Source: JBJFCE01 sp964437825
Lineage (GTDB): Bacteria > Bacillota > Clostridia > Lachnospirales > Lachnospiraceae
NCBI GenBank assembly: GCA_964437825.1
Contig: CAYTIH010000029.1
Coordinates: 1 to 33,858 of the forward strand
Reading direction: 5' to 3'
DNA: 33,858 nucleotides
The notes below the pieces were generated by a model that did no database searches, was not told the DNA's origin, and saw only the letters and a list, made by a program, of their open reading frames with translations. How positions within the stretch are numbered: position 1 is the stretch's first letter; the number at the start of each line of letters is the position of its first letter. A program made the translations under genes and the position numbers. Positions 15,767-23,541 of this stretch are shown piece after piece.

Positions 15767-17188
15767 TCAGGTATTCTGTCCATTTTCATCCTTCAATATC
15801 TCCACCACATGGGAAAGTCCCATACCGTGCGATGCCTTTACAAGTATGGTATCCCCCCGCTTAAGTACATTCGGAAGATCCGCTTCAAGAGCATCACGGG
15901 TCTCGTAATAATGCAGCTTCATACCGCAATCCTTTCCCTGTGTCCGCGCATCATCATGAACAGATTCCGAGAGTGCCTGCTTGGCCGCCTCATACATATG
16001 TCTTGATAAACCGCCCACACATAGCAGGACATCCGCTTTTCCGACGGCATACCTGCCGATTTCCTCATGCAGCGAAGCCTCGTCACTTCCAAGCTCAAAC
16101 ATATCACCAAGCACCGCCACCTTTCTGGTAAGCGCCGTAGAAAGCAGATCCAATGCGCCCTTTACGGATGCAGGATTTGCATTATAACAATCATCAATCA
16201 CGGTACGGTCCCTGCATCTGATCAGATTACTCCTGCCTCCCACGGGTTTTACCGATGCGATCCCCGCCCGTATCTGCTCTAAAGAAAGGCCAAGCATAAT
16301 ACCGACCGCCGCTGCGGCAAGCGCATTATACACCATATGCACGCCGGGAAGCGGTATCTGCGCGGTAAATTCACCCTGCGGCGTATGAATCCTACAGACA
16401 CTTCCAAACAGTCCTTTATTTTCTATCTCATCCGCATAGACCGGATGATTTTGATGCATTCCAAAAAATACGGGCTTTATCCCTTTTACCTCTGTCAGCG
16501 TACAGAGCTTATCATCATCCCCGTTCAGACAAATACCGGCGTTCTTTGCCATATAATCAAAAATCTCGGATTTTGCCTGTAAAATACCATCCCTGGAATG
16601 AAGCGATTCCAGATGGCACTGTCCGATATTAGTTATGACACATATGTCAGGTCTTGCGATTTTGCTCAGGCGATGCATTTCTCCGAATTCACTGATACCC
16701 ATTTCCAGTACTGCCGCCGTGTGCTCCTGCCTGATCTGCATGACCGTCAGCGGAAGTCCCACCTCATTATTATAATTGCCCGCGGTTTTTAACACATGAT
16801 ACTTCTGTTCCAATACCGATGCGATCAATTCCTTTGTGCTGGTCTTTCCGACACTTCCGGTGATACCCACCACAGGAATCGTCAATGTTTTCCGATACGC
16901 CTGCGCAATATCCTTTAATGCCTGAAAGCTGTTTTTGACCAGAATATACGGACCTGCGGGCGCCACAGGCGCCTTTTCACAGACAACGCCGAGCGCACCT
17001 TGTTTATATACGCTTGGAATAAAGTCATGACCATCCACGCGCTCGCCTTCGGCCGCTATAAAAACGCATCCGGGCTGCGCCTTTCTCGAATCTATGATTA
17101 CACCGGCTGCCTGCTGCCTGATTTTTTCCTGATCTAAGCCGGCATGGAGAATTCCCCCGCATGCCTCTGCCATCTGTTCTAATGTCAT
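15767..17188 (-). CDS. murF: UDP-N-acetylmuramoyl-tripeptide--D-alanyl-D-alanine ligase
   Basis: Adds D-Ala-D-Ala to the UDP-MurNAc tripeptide, the last cytoplasmic step of the peptidoglycan precursor. The N-terminal domain has VIIDSRKAQPGCVFIAAEG (about 30-48). The Mur-ligase central domain has the ATP loop GITGSVGKTSTKE (108-120), GNYNNEVGLPLT, LEMGISEFGEM and NIGQCHLE. The C-terminal domain has DDCYNANPASVKGALD and VLGDMFELG. Length (473 residues) is normal. An AAGGGGATC ribosome site precedes the ATG. It follows ddl by 49 bp on the same strand, so the enzyme that makes D-Ala-D-Ala is encoded next to the one that uses it. Confidence 0.96.
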   Translation of the reverse strand: MTLEQMAEACGGILHAGLDQEKIRQQAAGVIIDSRKAQPGCVFIAAEGERVDGHDFIPSVYKQGALGVVCEKAPVAPAGPYILVKNSFQALKDIAQAYRKTLTIPVVGITGSVGKTSTKELIASVLEQKYHVLKTAGNYNNEVGLPLTVMQIRQEHTAAVLEMGISEFGEMHRLSKIARPDICVITNIGQCHLESLHSRDGILQAKSEIFDYMAKNAGICLNGDDDKLCTLTEVKGIKPVFFGMHQNHPVYADEIENKGLFGSVCRIHTPQGEFTAQIPLPGVHMVYNALAAAAVGIMLGLSLEQIRAGIASVKPVGGRSNLIRCRDRTVIDDCYNANPASVKGALDLLSTALTRKVAVLGDMFELGSDEASLHEEIGRYAVGKADVLLCVGGLSRHMYEAAKQALSESVHDDARTQGKDCGMKLHYYETRDALEADLPNVLKRGDTILVKASHGMGLSHVVEILKDENGQNT

Positions 17189-17237
17189 ATGATCCCCTTA
17201 TCCGTTTTGATCTGAAACTCTTTACGCCGCACACCGC

Positions 17238-18269
17238 CTAGGACTGATATTTTCTCAGGGAAACCCTGATAATCCATTCGCACAGCTCCGGGAATTCCAC
17301 GCCGATTGCCCTTGCCTCCTGCGGAATCAACGAAAGCGGCGTCATTCCCGGAAGCGTATTTCCTTCCAGACAATAGAAATTTTCCTCTTCATCCATCATA
17401 AAGTCAAATCTTGTATATGTTTTCAGTCCCAATGCATGAAATGCAGAAACCGCAATATCCTGAATTTCCTTTGTCTTCTCAGGGCGTAAATCAGCAGGAC
17501 AGGTTTCCACCGTGCTTCCGGCCTGATATTTATTTTTATAATCATAAAAGCCCTCTTTGGGTTCGATTTCGACAACAGGAAGCGCCGCGCCATCCATGAC
17601 GCAGACCGTAAATTCCCGTCCTTTGATATACTGCTCAATCAGGATCTGCCCGTCATACCGTGCGGCATCCTTCATTGCCGCTTCATATTCCGTCTGATTG
17701 TTCGCAATATATACCCCCACACTCGAGCCGCCGTTACAGATTTTGACCACGCACGGAAATGCCGGCGCAGGATCAGTATCCCCTCTTTTTGCCAAAGTAC
17801 ATGCCGGAGTCGGAATTCTGTGATATGTAAATAATTCCTTTGTCAGTGCTTTATTCATTGCAAGCGCACTGCTGAGGTAATCGGTTCCGGTATATTTGAT
17901 ATCAAACAGATCAAAAGCCGCCTGAAGCTTTCCGTTTTCTCCGCTTTCTCCGTGAAGCGCCAGAAACACAATATCCGCCTGTTTACAAATATCAATCACA
18001 TGAGGGCCGAAAAAGACATTTGGATTGTCCTTTCTCCGTGCCCGGACCGCGGACAGATCTGGATTGACTTCGGCAATGGAAGAAATTCCCTCAGCCCAGT
18101 CTCTTTCAAGCTCAAAAATTCTGTCATAATCCTCTTTCTCATAGCCCAAATAGGAGTCCAGCAAAATCACCTGATGCCTGTCTTTCAGTGCCTGATAAAT
18201 CATGCTGCCCGAAGTCAGTGATACATCTCTTTCCGTGCTGATTCCGCCTGCCAATACTACTATTTTCAT
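17238..18269 (-). CDS. ddl: D-alanine--D-alanine ligase
   Basis: ATP-grasp enzyme joining two D-alanines for peptidoglycan. N-terminal MKIVVLAGGISTERDVSLTSG, the substrate-binding ALHGESGENGKLQAAFDLFDIKYTG, the ATP-grasp loop VKICNGGSSVGVYI, and the metal-binding end CLEGNTLPGMTPLSLIPQEA are intact. Length is 343 residues from 18269; an in-frame ATG at 18281 (MIDD prefix) is also possible, as AGGAAAGG directly abuts it and is about 12 nt from the chosen start. The D-Lac type seen in vancomycin-resistance ligases was considered, but nothing else of a van cluster is present. It forms a unit with murF. Confidence 0.95.
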   Translation of the reverse strand: MKIVVLAGGISTERDVSLTSGSMIYQALKDRHQVILLDSYLGYEKEDYDRIFELERDWAEGISSIAEVNPDLSAVRARRKDNPNVFFGPHVIDICKQADIVFLALHGESGENGKLQAAFDLFDIKYTGTDYLSSALAMNKALTKELFTYHRIPTPACTLAKRGDTDPAPAFPCVVKICNGGSSVGVYIANNQTEYEAAMKDAARYDGQILIEQYIKGREFTVCVMDGAALPVVEIEPKEGFYDYKNKYQAGSTVETCPADLRPEKTKEIQDIAVSAFHALGLKTYTRFDFMMDEEENFYCLEGNTLPGMTPLSLIPQEARAIGVEFPELCEWIIRVSLRKYQS

Positions 18270-18344
18270 ATCATCAATCATCCTTTCCTGATTTCCATGA
18301 TGCCCACGATACCCATGATTTTTCTGATTTTCATGATGCTCGGC

Positions 18345-19706
18345 TTATGATCCGCTGCGCTCCTCCAGAATGATCTCACACATCATCAGAACCAATGCCG
18401 AATTCTGATAGCTGTCCGCCGTGATACTGTCGCCCGGGGTATCGCTCTGACGCTGTCCCGCCCCGGAAATATAGCTGATTCCTTCCGCATTCCTGCCAAG
18501 CAGATAATGCAGATGATTTTCCTGCACTGTCACATATTCATGATTGGTAATCACATAATTTACCACGGAGAATTTCACCATCTGATCGCAGATATCCTGA
18601 AGCTGATCGCTGCATACCAGATATGGATTCTTGGAGGATACGGAGGAAATTTCCTCCACCTGTGACATGAGTTCCGTAATCATATCGCTGCACAAGGCGG
18701 TATCCACCGTATATTTACAGGACATATATGCCATCTTTCCGTAAAAATCCATACTGCCGGTTCTTTCTCCCTGCTTTGCCAGATAATTCCTGATCACCGT
18801 ATGATAAGAAGCATAGCCTGTTGCCCTGTATAATTGTGCCGCTGCATAAAAATAATAATCGGCATCCTGCCCCGAAAGGTTTTTCTTCTCCAATAATCGA
18901 AACGCCTCCTGCGCCTTTAACAGACATTCCGCGCTGTGGCGTGCGTCAAATTTTTTTTCATCCTGGGAAAACTGAGCCAGTATCCCGACATAACAGGAGA
19001 GCTGCTCATAGGTCAGTTCCTCCGGAGCAAGCGTCATAACCTCATCCACTCGCTTTTTCAAAATGTCCAGAACATCGGGAATTCCGTTTCCGCTGTCCAC
19101 AGTGCCAAGGTCATCCGTAAAGATACCGGTATAATATTCAAATGCAATCAGCAGATTCCCGATTGTCTGCGCGTCCTTCTTCAGATTCTGTCCCTGATAT
19201 CCCGCTTCGGTTTCCCACAATTCTTCAAAGGCCAGACAGGAGGACCGGAACACTTCATCATACAAGCTTTCTCCGATCCGGAATCGATAGGATTCCCCAA
19301 TGACCGGAGTTACAATATAATAAGTTCCGTTCTCAACCAGACCCGTAAAAACTCCGGCGCTGATCTTCTCTCCGGTCTGCTCGTCCAGCCCGGCATATTC
19401 TATTGTTCCGCTGTATACGGTATTTCCGCTTTCCGCATCCATGACGCTAAACGAATCCGAAAGTCCGTTTCCTCGAAACAGTACTACCTTATCGCCGCCC
19501 GGCTCATAGCCGATTTGATCCGTCAAGACTCCCGGCTTCATAGCTGCAAACTCATAATCCGGCTGCACTGCGCCGCCGGCCATACCTATATAACCGTTCT
19601 GCTCTGTCGCCGCAGTGTTTCGTAACTGCGAATCGCTCCCCCGGGAAGCGCATCCGACAGACAGGCAAATGCACAAAATAAACGCTATCCAATGCTTTAC
19701 TTTCAA
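18345..19706 (-). CDS. GH9-like lipoprotein that appears catalytically degenerate
   Basis: A 453-residue lipoprotein. A TTG start at 19706 has GGAGG 6 nt upstream and yields a clean signal (KVKHWIAFILCICLSVGC, lipidated Cys19); the ATG at 19724 overlaps that ribosome site. Residues about 60-150 resemble the immunoglobulin-like N-domain of family 9 glycosidases (VLTDQIGYEPGGDKVVLF, FSVMDAESGNTVYSG). The rest follows the GH9 helical barrel (LLIAFEYYTGIF, DSGNGIPDVLDILKK, HLHYLLGRNAEGISYISGAG). The GGW-DAGDYGKY segment with the catalytic base is missing, the Arg-His of the usual G-x-R-x-P-x-x-P-H-H block is absent, and no Glu sits where the general acid is expected. It may bind rather than cleave glycans. 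It is upstream of ddl by 75 bp. Confidence 0.75.
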   Translation of the reverse strand: MKVKHWIAFILCICLSVGCASRGSDSQLRNTAATEQNGYIGMAGGAVQPDYEFAAMKPGVLTDQIGYEPGGDKVVLFRGNGLSDSFSVMDAESGNTVYSGTIEYAGLDEQTGEKISAGVFTGLVENGTYYIVTPVIGESYRFRIGESLYDEVFRSSCLAFEELWETEAGYQGQNLKKDAQTIGNLLIAFEYYTGIFTDDLGTVDSGNGIPDVLDILKKRVDEVMTLAPEELTYEQLSCYVGILAQFSQDEKKFDARHSAECLLKAQEAFRLLEKKNLSGQDADYYFYAAAQLYRATGYASYHTVIRNYLAKQGERTGSMDFYGKMAYMSCKYTVDTALCSDMITELMSQVEEISSVSSKNPYLVCSDQLQDICDQMVKFSVVNYVITNHEYVTVQENHLHYLLGRNAEGISYISGAGQRQSDTPGDSITADSYQNSALVLMMCEIILEERSGS

Positions 19707-19852
19707 TGAATTCCTCCAAACCATACGGCATATCGAACATAAGTCTCAATCATTGTATGGAACCAATAAGATCATACCACGTTCGGGAGTTCCGGTAAAG
19801 TAATCATCGTTTTTTCACTCACCCGGTATTTTCTGCGTCCGGACATATGTAA

Positions 19853-19875
19853 ACGTGCATGGACTCCATGCACGT
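19853..19875. other. Perfect 10-bp hairpin in the intergenic space
   Basis: ACGTGCATGG and CCATGCACGT are separated by ACT. On the minus strand it is followed by only three T, so it is at best a weak terminator for the spoIIQ unit upstream. The rest of 19750-20004 holds no recognisable promoter for the GH9-like gene. Confidence 0.5.
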
Positions 19876-19920
19876 AATCTATAGAAAGCAATCGATAAAA
19901 AAGGTATTTTAACAGAAGAT

Positions 19921-19989
19921 AAGAAAAAGGAGTATGAGATCGATTACTTATTTTCTTCTGCTATACTTTACTATATTCTCCTTTTTCTT
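19921..19989. terminator. Long inverted repeat after spoIIQ
   Basis: AAGAAAAAGGAG (19921-19932) and CTCCTTTTTCTT (19978-19989) are perfectly complementary over a 45-nt interval. On the minus strand it follows the spoIIQ stop by about 15 bp and ends T-rich, so a terminator is one reading. The interval also holds a 25-residue hydrophobic frame on the plus strand (19934-20011). Confidence 0.4.
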
Positions 19990-20004
19990 TTTCGTTCCTG
20001 TCGA

Positions 20005-20937
20005 TTATTGAAGCAGCGTCAAAGGGTTGACCGGCTCACCGTCCCTGGTCATGGCAAAATATACATTGGTCCCTTCCAAGGTATAATACTTGGTAGGCGC
20101 TGCTACGGTTCCGAGCAGATCGCCCTGATTCACGGTATCCCCTGCCGCTACCTGAATGTCCGCAAGCTGTCCGTAAGTCAGCTCATAACCGCTTCCCAAT
20201 GCCACGGTCACTGCGTTTCCGATTTCTTCATTATAAAAAACCTCGCTGACTACGCCGTCTGCTGCCGCCGTAATATTCTCGCCTTCAACTGCGGAAATGA
20301 CAATCGCAGGACTGTATTTATATTGTCCGAGAGTCGGATAATATACATAAGAGTCCATGCTATAATTAATCACCACATTACCAACCACCGGCCAGGCAAG
20401 GGATGCACTTTCATCAAAAATAAGCGCCTGCGTTTTTTCCTGTATGATTTCCGCCTGTGTCATAGAGCTCATGGATTCGGCGACGTCCTCCTGTTTTTGA
20501 TCCGCAGTATTTTCGGGCTCGTCCCTATTTTCATCCTCCTGCTGCGAATCCTGTTCCTCTGTCTGGTTTCCCTTGGCAAGATCAGGATTCAGGACATCCC
20601 CTGAATTTGCTTCCTGATATTGTCTGTAAAGCTCGGGATCCACATCCAGATCATTGTGTTCTACAAAACCGCCTGCCTGATCGTCCGCAAGAGTGCTGTC
20701 CACTGCATCAGCGGTATCATTTGTATTTTCCTCTTCCAGAGAAGAAAAATCAATCCTCTGATTATCATTCTGTGCTTCATTTTTCTGTCCGATATAGATT
20801 CCCGTCACGGTTAACGCCGACAATACTACCAAAGAAGTGACAAGCATGGTAATTTTTTCCCTGCCAAGCCCCCTTTTGCCGATTCTTCTTTTGTTCCGGT
20901 TATTTCCGGAAAAATTACTTCCATGTCTCATTCCCAT
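20005..20937 (-). CDS. spoIIQ: SpoIIQ-like membrane protein with degenerate LytM (M23) domain
   Basis: About 310 residues: a basic N-terminus, one transmembrane helix (about 29-49), an acidic Gln/Glu/Asp linker to about 175, then an M23/LytM beta-sheet domain. The fold is clear (AAADGVVSEVFYNEEIGNAVTVALGSGYELTYGQLADIQVAAGDTVNQGDLLG has the usual strand order). The expected zinc ligands are absent: the first His/Asp pair is YSPAIVI, YGHL reads YGQL, and HLHF reads NVYF. SpoIIQ in the forespore membrane pairs with SpoIIIAH across the septum during engulfment; B. subtilis SpoIIQ is also inactive. The spoIID gene directly upstream supports the name. ATG at 20937 has GGGGG 8 nt before it; a GTG at 20943 is an alternative. 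Confidence 0.75.
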   Translation of the reverse strand: MGMRHGSNFSGNNRNKRRIGKRGLGREKITMLVTSLVVLSALTVTGIYIGQKNEAQNDNQRIDFSSLEEENTNDTADAVDSTLADDQAGGFVEHNDLDVDPELYRQYQEANSGDVLNPDLAKGNQTEEQDSQQEDENRDEPENTADQKQEDVAESMSSMTQAEIIQEKTQALIFDESASLAWPVVGNVVINYSMDSYVYYPTLGQYKYSPAIVISAVEGENITAAADGVVSEVFYNEEIGNAVTVALGSGYELTYGQLADIQVAAGDTVNQGDLLGTVAAPTKYYTLEGTNVYFAMTRDGEPVNPLTLLQ

Positions 20938-21116
20938 ATTCACTACCCCCTGTGCGCCTAAATGATTCGAACTCCGATCAAGACCGGCTCCGATGATATT
21001 CCTTATAAAAGCTGTTCAGGGTTAGTGTTACCTGTATTTTGCTAAATATTCATATCATAAATTTTTCATAGCTGTTTCACATCGGTTATGGGATCGCTTA
21101 TTCCCTGATAAAAGCA

Positions 21117-22190
21117 TTATGCAATTCTCATAAAAACAATATCCTGATAAAAATAACGAATAATGTCCATAAAATCATTTCCGTCCTGCGCAAGGCTGCA
21201 GGCCTTATTGATACTAAGCCCGAATCCGTGTCCCGCTCCCCTGCACGAAAAAATAACATTATTGTCATTTTCTTCCATATCAAAATGAGAGGAGGGAAGG
21301 CCCAAAAGCTTTCGGAAGGTTTCACCTCCTACGCGGATACTGTCAAACTCCTCTCCCTGTACGGTAAGCGAAAGCACGTAGCCCGCCTCATCCCTGGCAT
21401 CGATCGACACCTCCGCCGTCGTAAGCGTACTGCATCCCGTAAGTTCTTTCAGATATTCAAAAAACTCCGCTCTGGAAAAAGAGATTCGGTTTAAGTATCC
21501 CTCTGACATCATATCTTCCTCACACACTGCGGATACCAGATACGGGAACCGGTCCCCAAATACCTCCGCCGCATCCCTGGTAGCGCCGGCGCTGATCTGA
21601 TGATACGCCGTTTCTATTGCAAGGCCCTGATATGTAATAATGATTCCGCCTGTTTCTTCTACTGCATTTACGTAGTTTTCAAAGAGCTCTGCTCCCTCCG
21701 TACCCAGAGCCTCCTTGAGCTCGTCGAGCGTACGGACACTGTCCGCCACACATGCACCCATCTGCTCCGATTCGTAAACCACCTGTGTGCGCAGCAACAC
21801 AGCCATAGCCATTAACGCTTCTTTCGGCTGGGCAGCCGACATTGTCTGACTTAACGCGCTGACCAAATATTCCTCCATGGGAATTTCCAATGTGCCGGAG
21901 GATCTGTCACAAATGACATAATAATCGGTTTCCGCAGTCTGCTGCAAATCCGTCCGGATCTCTTCCTCCCCTGCCGTATCTTTTCTTTCAGTCTGCCCCG
22001 AAAACACAAAGGATAGCGCAAGCGGGAGCATAAACATACAAAAAACGATCACCGGGAGGCTTCCTGCCGGAAGCCTTCTCATGATCGTTTTCTTTCGTTT
22101 ATGTTTTTTTTGATTCTGCCTTAGCAGCATTTCCCGATAGGAAAAAGAGCCCGATCCACTTTGCATTTCATGCTTTGATACTTTGTCCAT
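21117..22190 (-). CDS. spoIID: SpoIID-like stage II sporulation protein
   Basis: SpoIID is a lytic transglycosylase that, with SpoIIM and SpoIIP, degrades septal peptidoglycan during engulfment. This 357-residue protein has a basic cytoplasmic start, a transmembrane helix (about 45-63) and the SpoIID domain: LEIPMEEYLVSALS (102-114), KEALMAMAVLLRT, AYHQISAGATRDAAEVFG, FPYLVSAV and GAGHGFGLSINKA. In the alignment I make by eye, the position of the catalytic Glu of B. subtilis (in the A-S-E-M-P segment) is Thr116 (LSQTM). The start at 22190 has GAGGT 5 nt upstream; the frame extends to 22217 but that part contains a likely promoter box. Order spoIID then spoIIQ is as in other clostridia. Confidence 0.8.
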   Translation of the reverse strand: MDKVSKHEMQSGSGSFSYREMLLRQNQKKHKRKKTIMRRLPAGSLPVIVFCMFMLPLALSFVFSGQTERKDTAGEEEIRTDLQQTAETDYYVICDRSSGTLEIPMEEYLVSALSQTMSAAQPKEALMAMAVLLRTQVVYESEQMGACVADSVRTLDELKEALGTEGAELFENYVNAVEETGGIIITYQGLAIETAYHQISAGATRDAAEVFGDRFPYLVSAVCEEDMMSEGYLNRISFSRAEFFEYLKELTGCSTLTTAEVSIDARDEAGYVLSLTVQGEEFDSIRVGGETFRKLLGLPSSHFDMEENDNNVIFSCRGAGHGFGLSINKACSLAQDGNDFMDIIRYFYQDIVFMRIA

Positions 22191-22206
22191 GCCACACCTC
22201 TTAAGT

Positions 22207-22214
22207 ATTGTATG
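22207..22214 (-). promoter_or_regulatory. Possible sigmaE -10 box before spoIID
   Basis: The minus strand reads CATACAAT, the consensus -10 of mother-cell sigmaE promoters, where spoIID is expected to be controlled. No good -35 box is seen at the right distance, and the leader would be only about 10 nt, so this is tentative. Confidence 0.35.
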
Positions 22215-22247
22215 CAAAGCGCAGAACTTTCATGCAAATTGCAAAGC

Positions 22248-23489
22248 CTATTTCGCAACATCGATATGCTGCACCGTACCGGCAGTGCCATCCTCAAACA
22301 GAAATACGCCCGTCCGTCGTATCACGCCGTTGGTCTGATTGGTTTTTGTATCCTTCAGAGAAAATTCAGTGGATACATTGTTTAAGCAAATGGCGCCCAC
22401 GCCTGCATCCTTCAGGTGATACAGGACGTCCCCGCCGTTTTCATCCTTCGTCCAGATCAGCAGCTTATCAAAAATTTCATCATCTTCGTCAATCCAGCCG
22501 TCCCGGTCATCATCGTAAGCCGCAAGCTCGGAAAAACCGTTTCCCGTGGCGGTTCCGAACAGTTCACTGCCGTCGCCGATTCTGCCGTCCCCGTTCCGAT
22601 CCAGCGCCAGATAACCGCTTCCTTTTTCAAGTACGGAAATCCGGTCCAGAATGCCGTCATTGTCAAGATCAAAAGTAAATTTCTGATCCGAAAGAGCTGC
22701 CATATCCGTATTCAGATTTATGACAAGCGGATCGCACAGCTTCGTATCCGGCATCTCATAGTGCTCCTCATAATATTCCATAAAGCTTCTGGACATACTC
22801 AAAGAAAGATCAAACTGAATTTCCCTGCCGTCTTTCGTGGCTGCCTTTCCCATAGTCTCAAAGGCCGTAGTCTCCGTTTCGGAATGAAAGTAACGCAGAT
22901 CCAAAGACGAGCCTTGCACCGGAAACGCCACGAGTGCATTCACCTCATGCAGATACAACGGAGCGCCGCTTTGCCTTGTAACAGAGCTCTGGGCTCCGTA
23001 TATGTAACCGTCCTCGGTCATACCTCCCTGTTTTTTGTGGCCCAAAAACAAGTCAAGCAGATATGTCAGGCATTCGTGTCTGACTCTCCGAAGCACCTCT
23101 ATCCTGCCTGAGCCGCTCACATCCTTGACACTGTAATTTTCTGATCTTGCATATCTGAGTCCAGACATGACATCTGTATCATTTTTTTGCAGTCCGGGCA
23201 TAACTGCCCATCCTGTCAGCAGATTTCCAAAGGTTCCCTGCTGTAATTTCGCACTTCCCTGTGTCGCAGTGTTTACACCCACTGCCGTAACAGAAGTTTG
23301 ACTTCTGGCGGATTCCATTCCTACATTACTGGAATCAATTCGCAAATTTTGCCCCCTATTTGTATAATTCAGCCCCGCCATGCGGCCGTCACGCCGGGTT
23401 CTGTATTTAATATATCGACCTCGCTTTCCAAAAAATGAATACGGCAATTCCATTTTCAAGGTCTTTGGGACATACTTTATGCTTTTCAT
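22248..23489 (-). CDS. EF-hand-type calcium-binding hypothetical protein
   Basis: Up to 413 residues, not assigned to a named family. The N-terminal half is polar and unstructured (SSNVGMESARSQTSVTAVG). The C-terminal third has three EF-hand-like or VCBS-like loops: FDLDNDGILD (about 273), LDRNGDGRI (about 296) and YDDDRDGWIDEDDE (about 325), then an IWTKDENG strand. No signal peptide or membrane helix is evident. Start is uncertain: 23489 is the first ATG after the upstream hairpin, but the first 36 residues are Lys/Arg-rich and may not be translated; ATG at 23381 (MAGLNYTNRGQN) is a good alternative. Neither has a clear ribosome site. It lies 57 bp before spoIID on the same strand, so a sporulation link is possible. 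Confidence 0.7.
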   Translation of the reverse strand: MKSIKYVPKTLKMELPYSFFGKRGRYIKYRTRRDGRMAGLNYTNRGQNLRIDSSNVGMESARSQTSVTAVGVNTATQGSAKLQQGTFGNLLTGWAVMPGLQKNDTDVMSGLRYARSENYSVKDVSGSGRIEVLRRVRHECLTYLLDLFLGHKKQGGMTEDGYIYGAQSSVTRQSGAPLYLHEVNALVAFPVQGSSLDLRYFHSETETTAFETMGKAATKDGREIQFDLSLSMSRSFMEYYEEHYEMPDTKLCDPLVINLNTDMAALSDQKFTFDLDNDGILDRISVLEKGSGYLALDRNGDGRIGDGSELFGTATGNGFSELAAYDDDRDGWIDEDDEIFDKLLIWTKDENGGDVLYHLKDAGVGAICLNNVSTEFSLKDTKTNQTNGVIRRTGVFLFEDGTAGTVQHIDVAK

Positions 23490-23497
23490 TTCCGCCA

Positions 23498-23532
23498 AAC
23501 CGGCGAAACACACTCTGCGTGTTTCGCCGGTT
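23498..23532. terminator. Hairpin terminator after the aconitase-family gene
   Basis: AACCGGCGAAACAC pairs perfectly with GTGTTTCGCCGGTT over a 7-nt loop, 10 bp past the stop of the minus-strand aconitase-family gene. The following T-run is short (TTT), so termination may be partial. Confidence 0.7.
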
Positions 23533-23541
23533 ATACATAGA

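Noticed and set aside
17238..18269. Part of a vancomycin-resistance (vanG-like) cluster.
   Set aside because: The ligase is followed by murF and there is no vanH, vanXY, vanT or two-component system.
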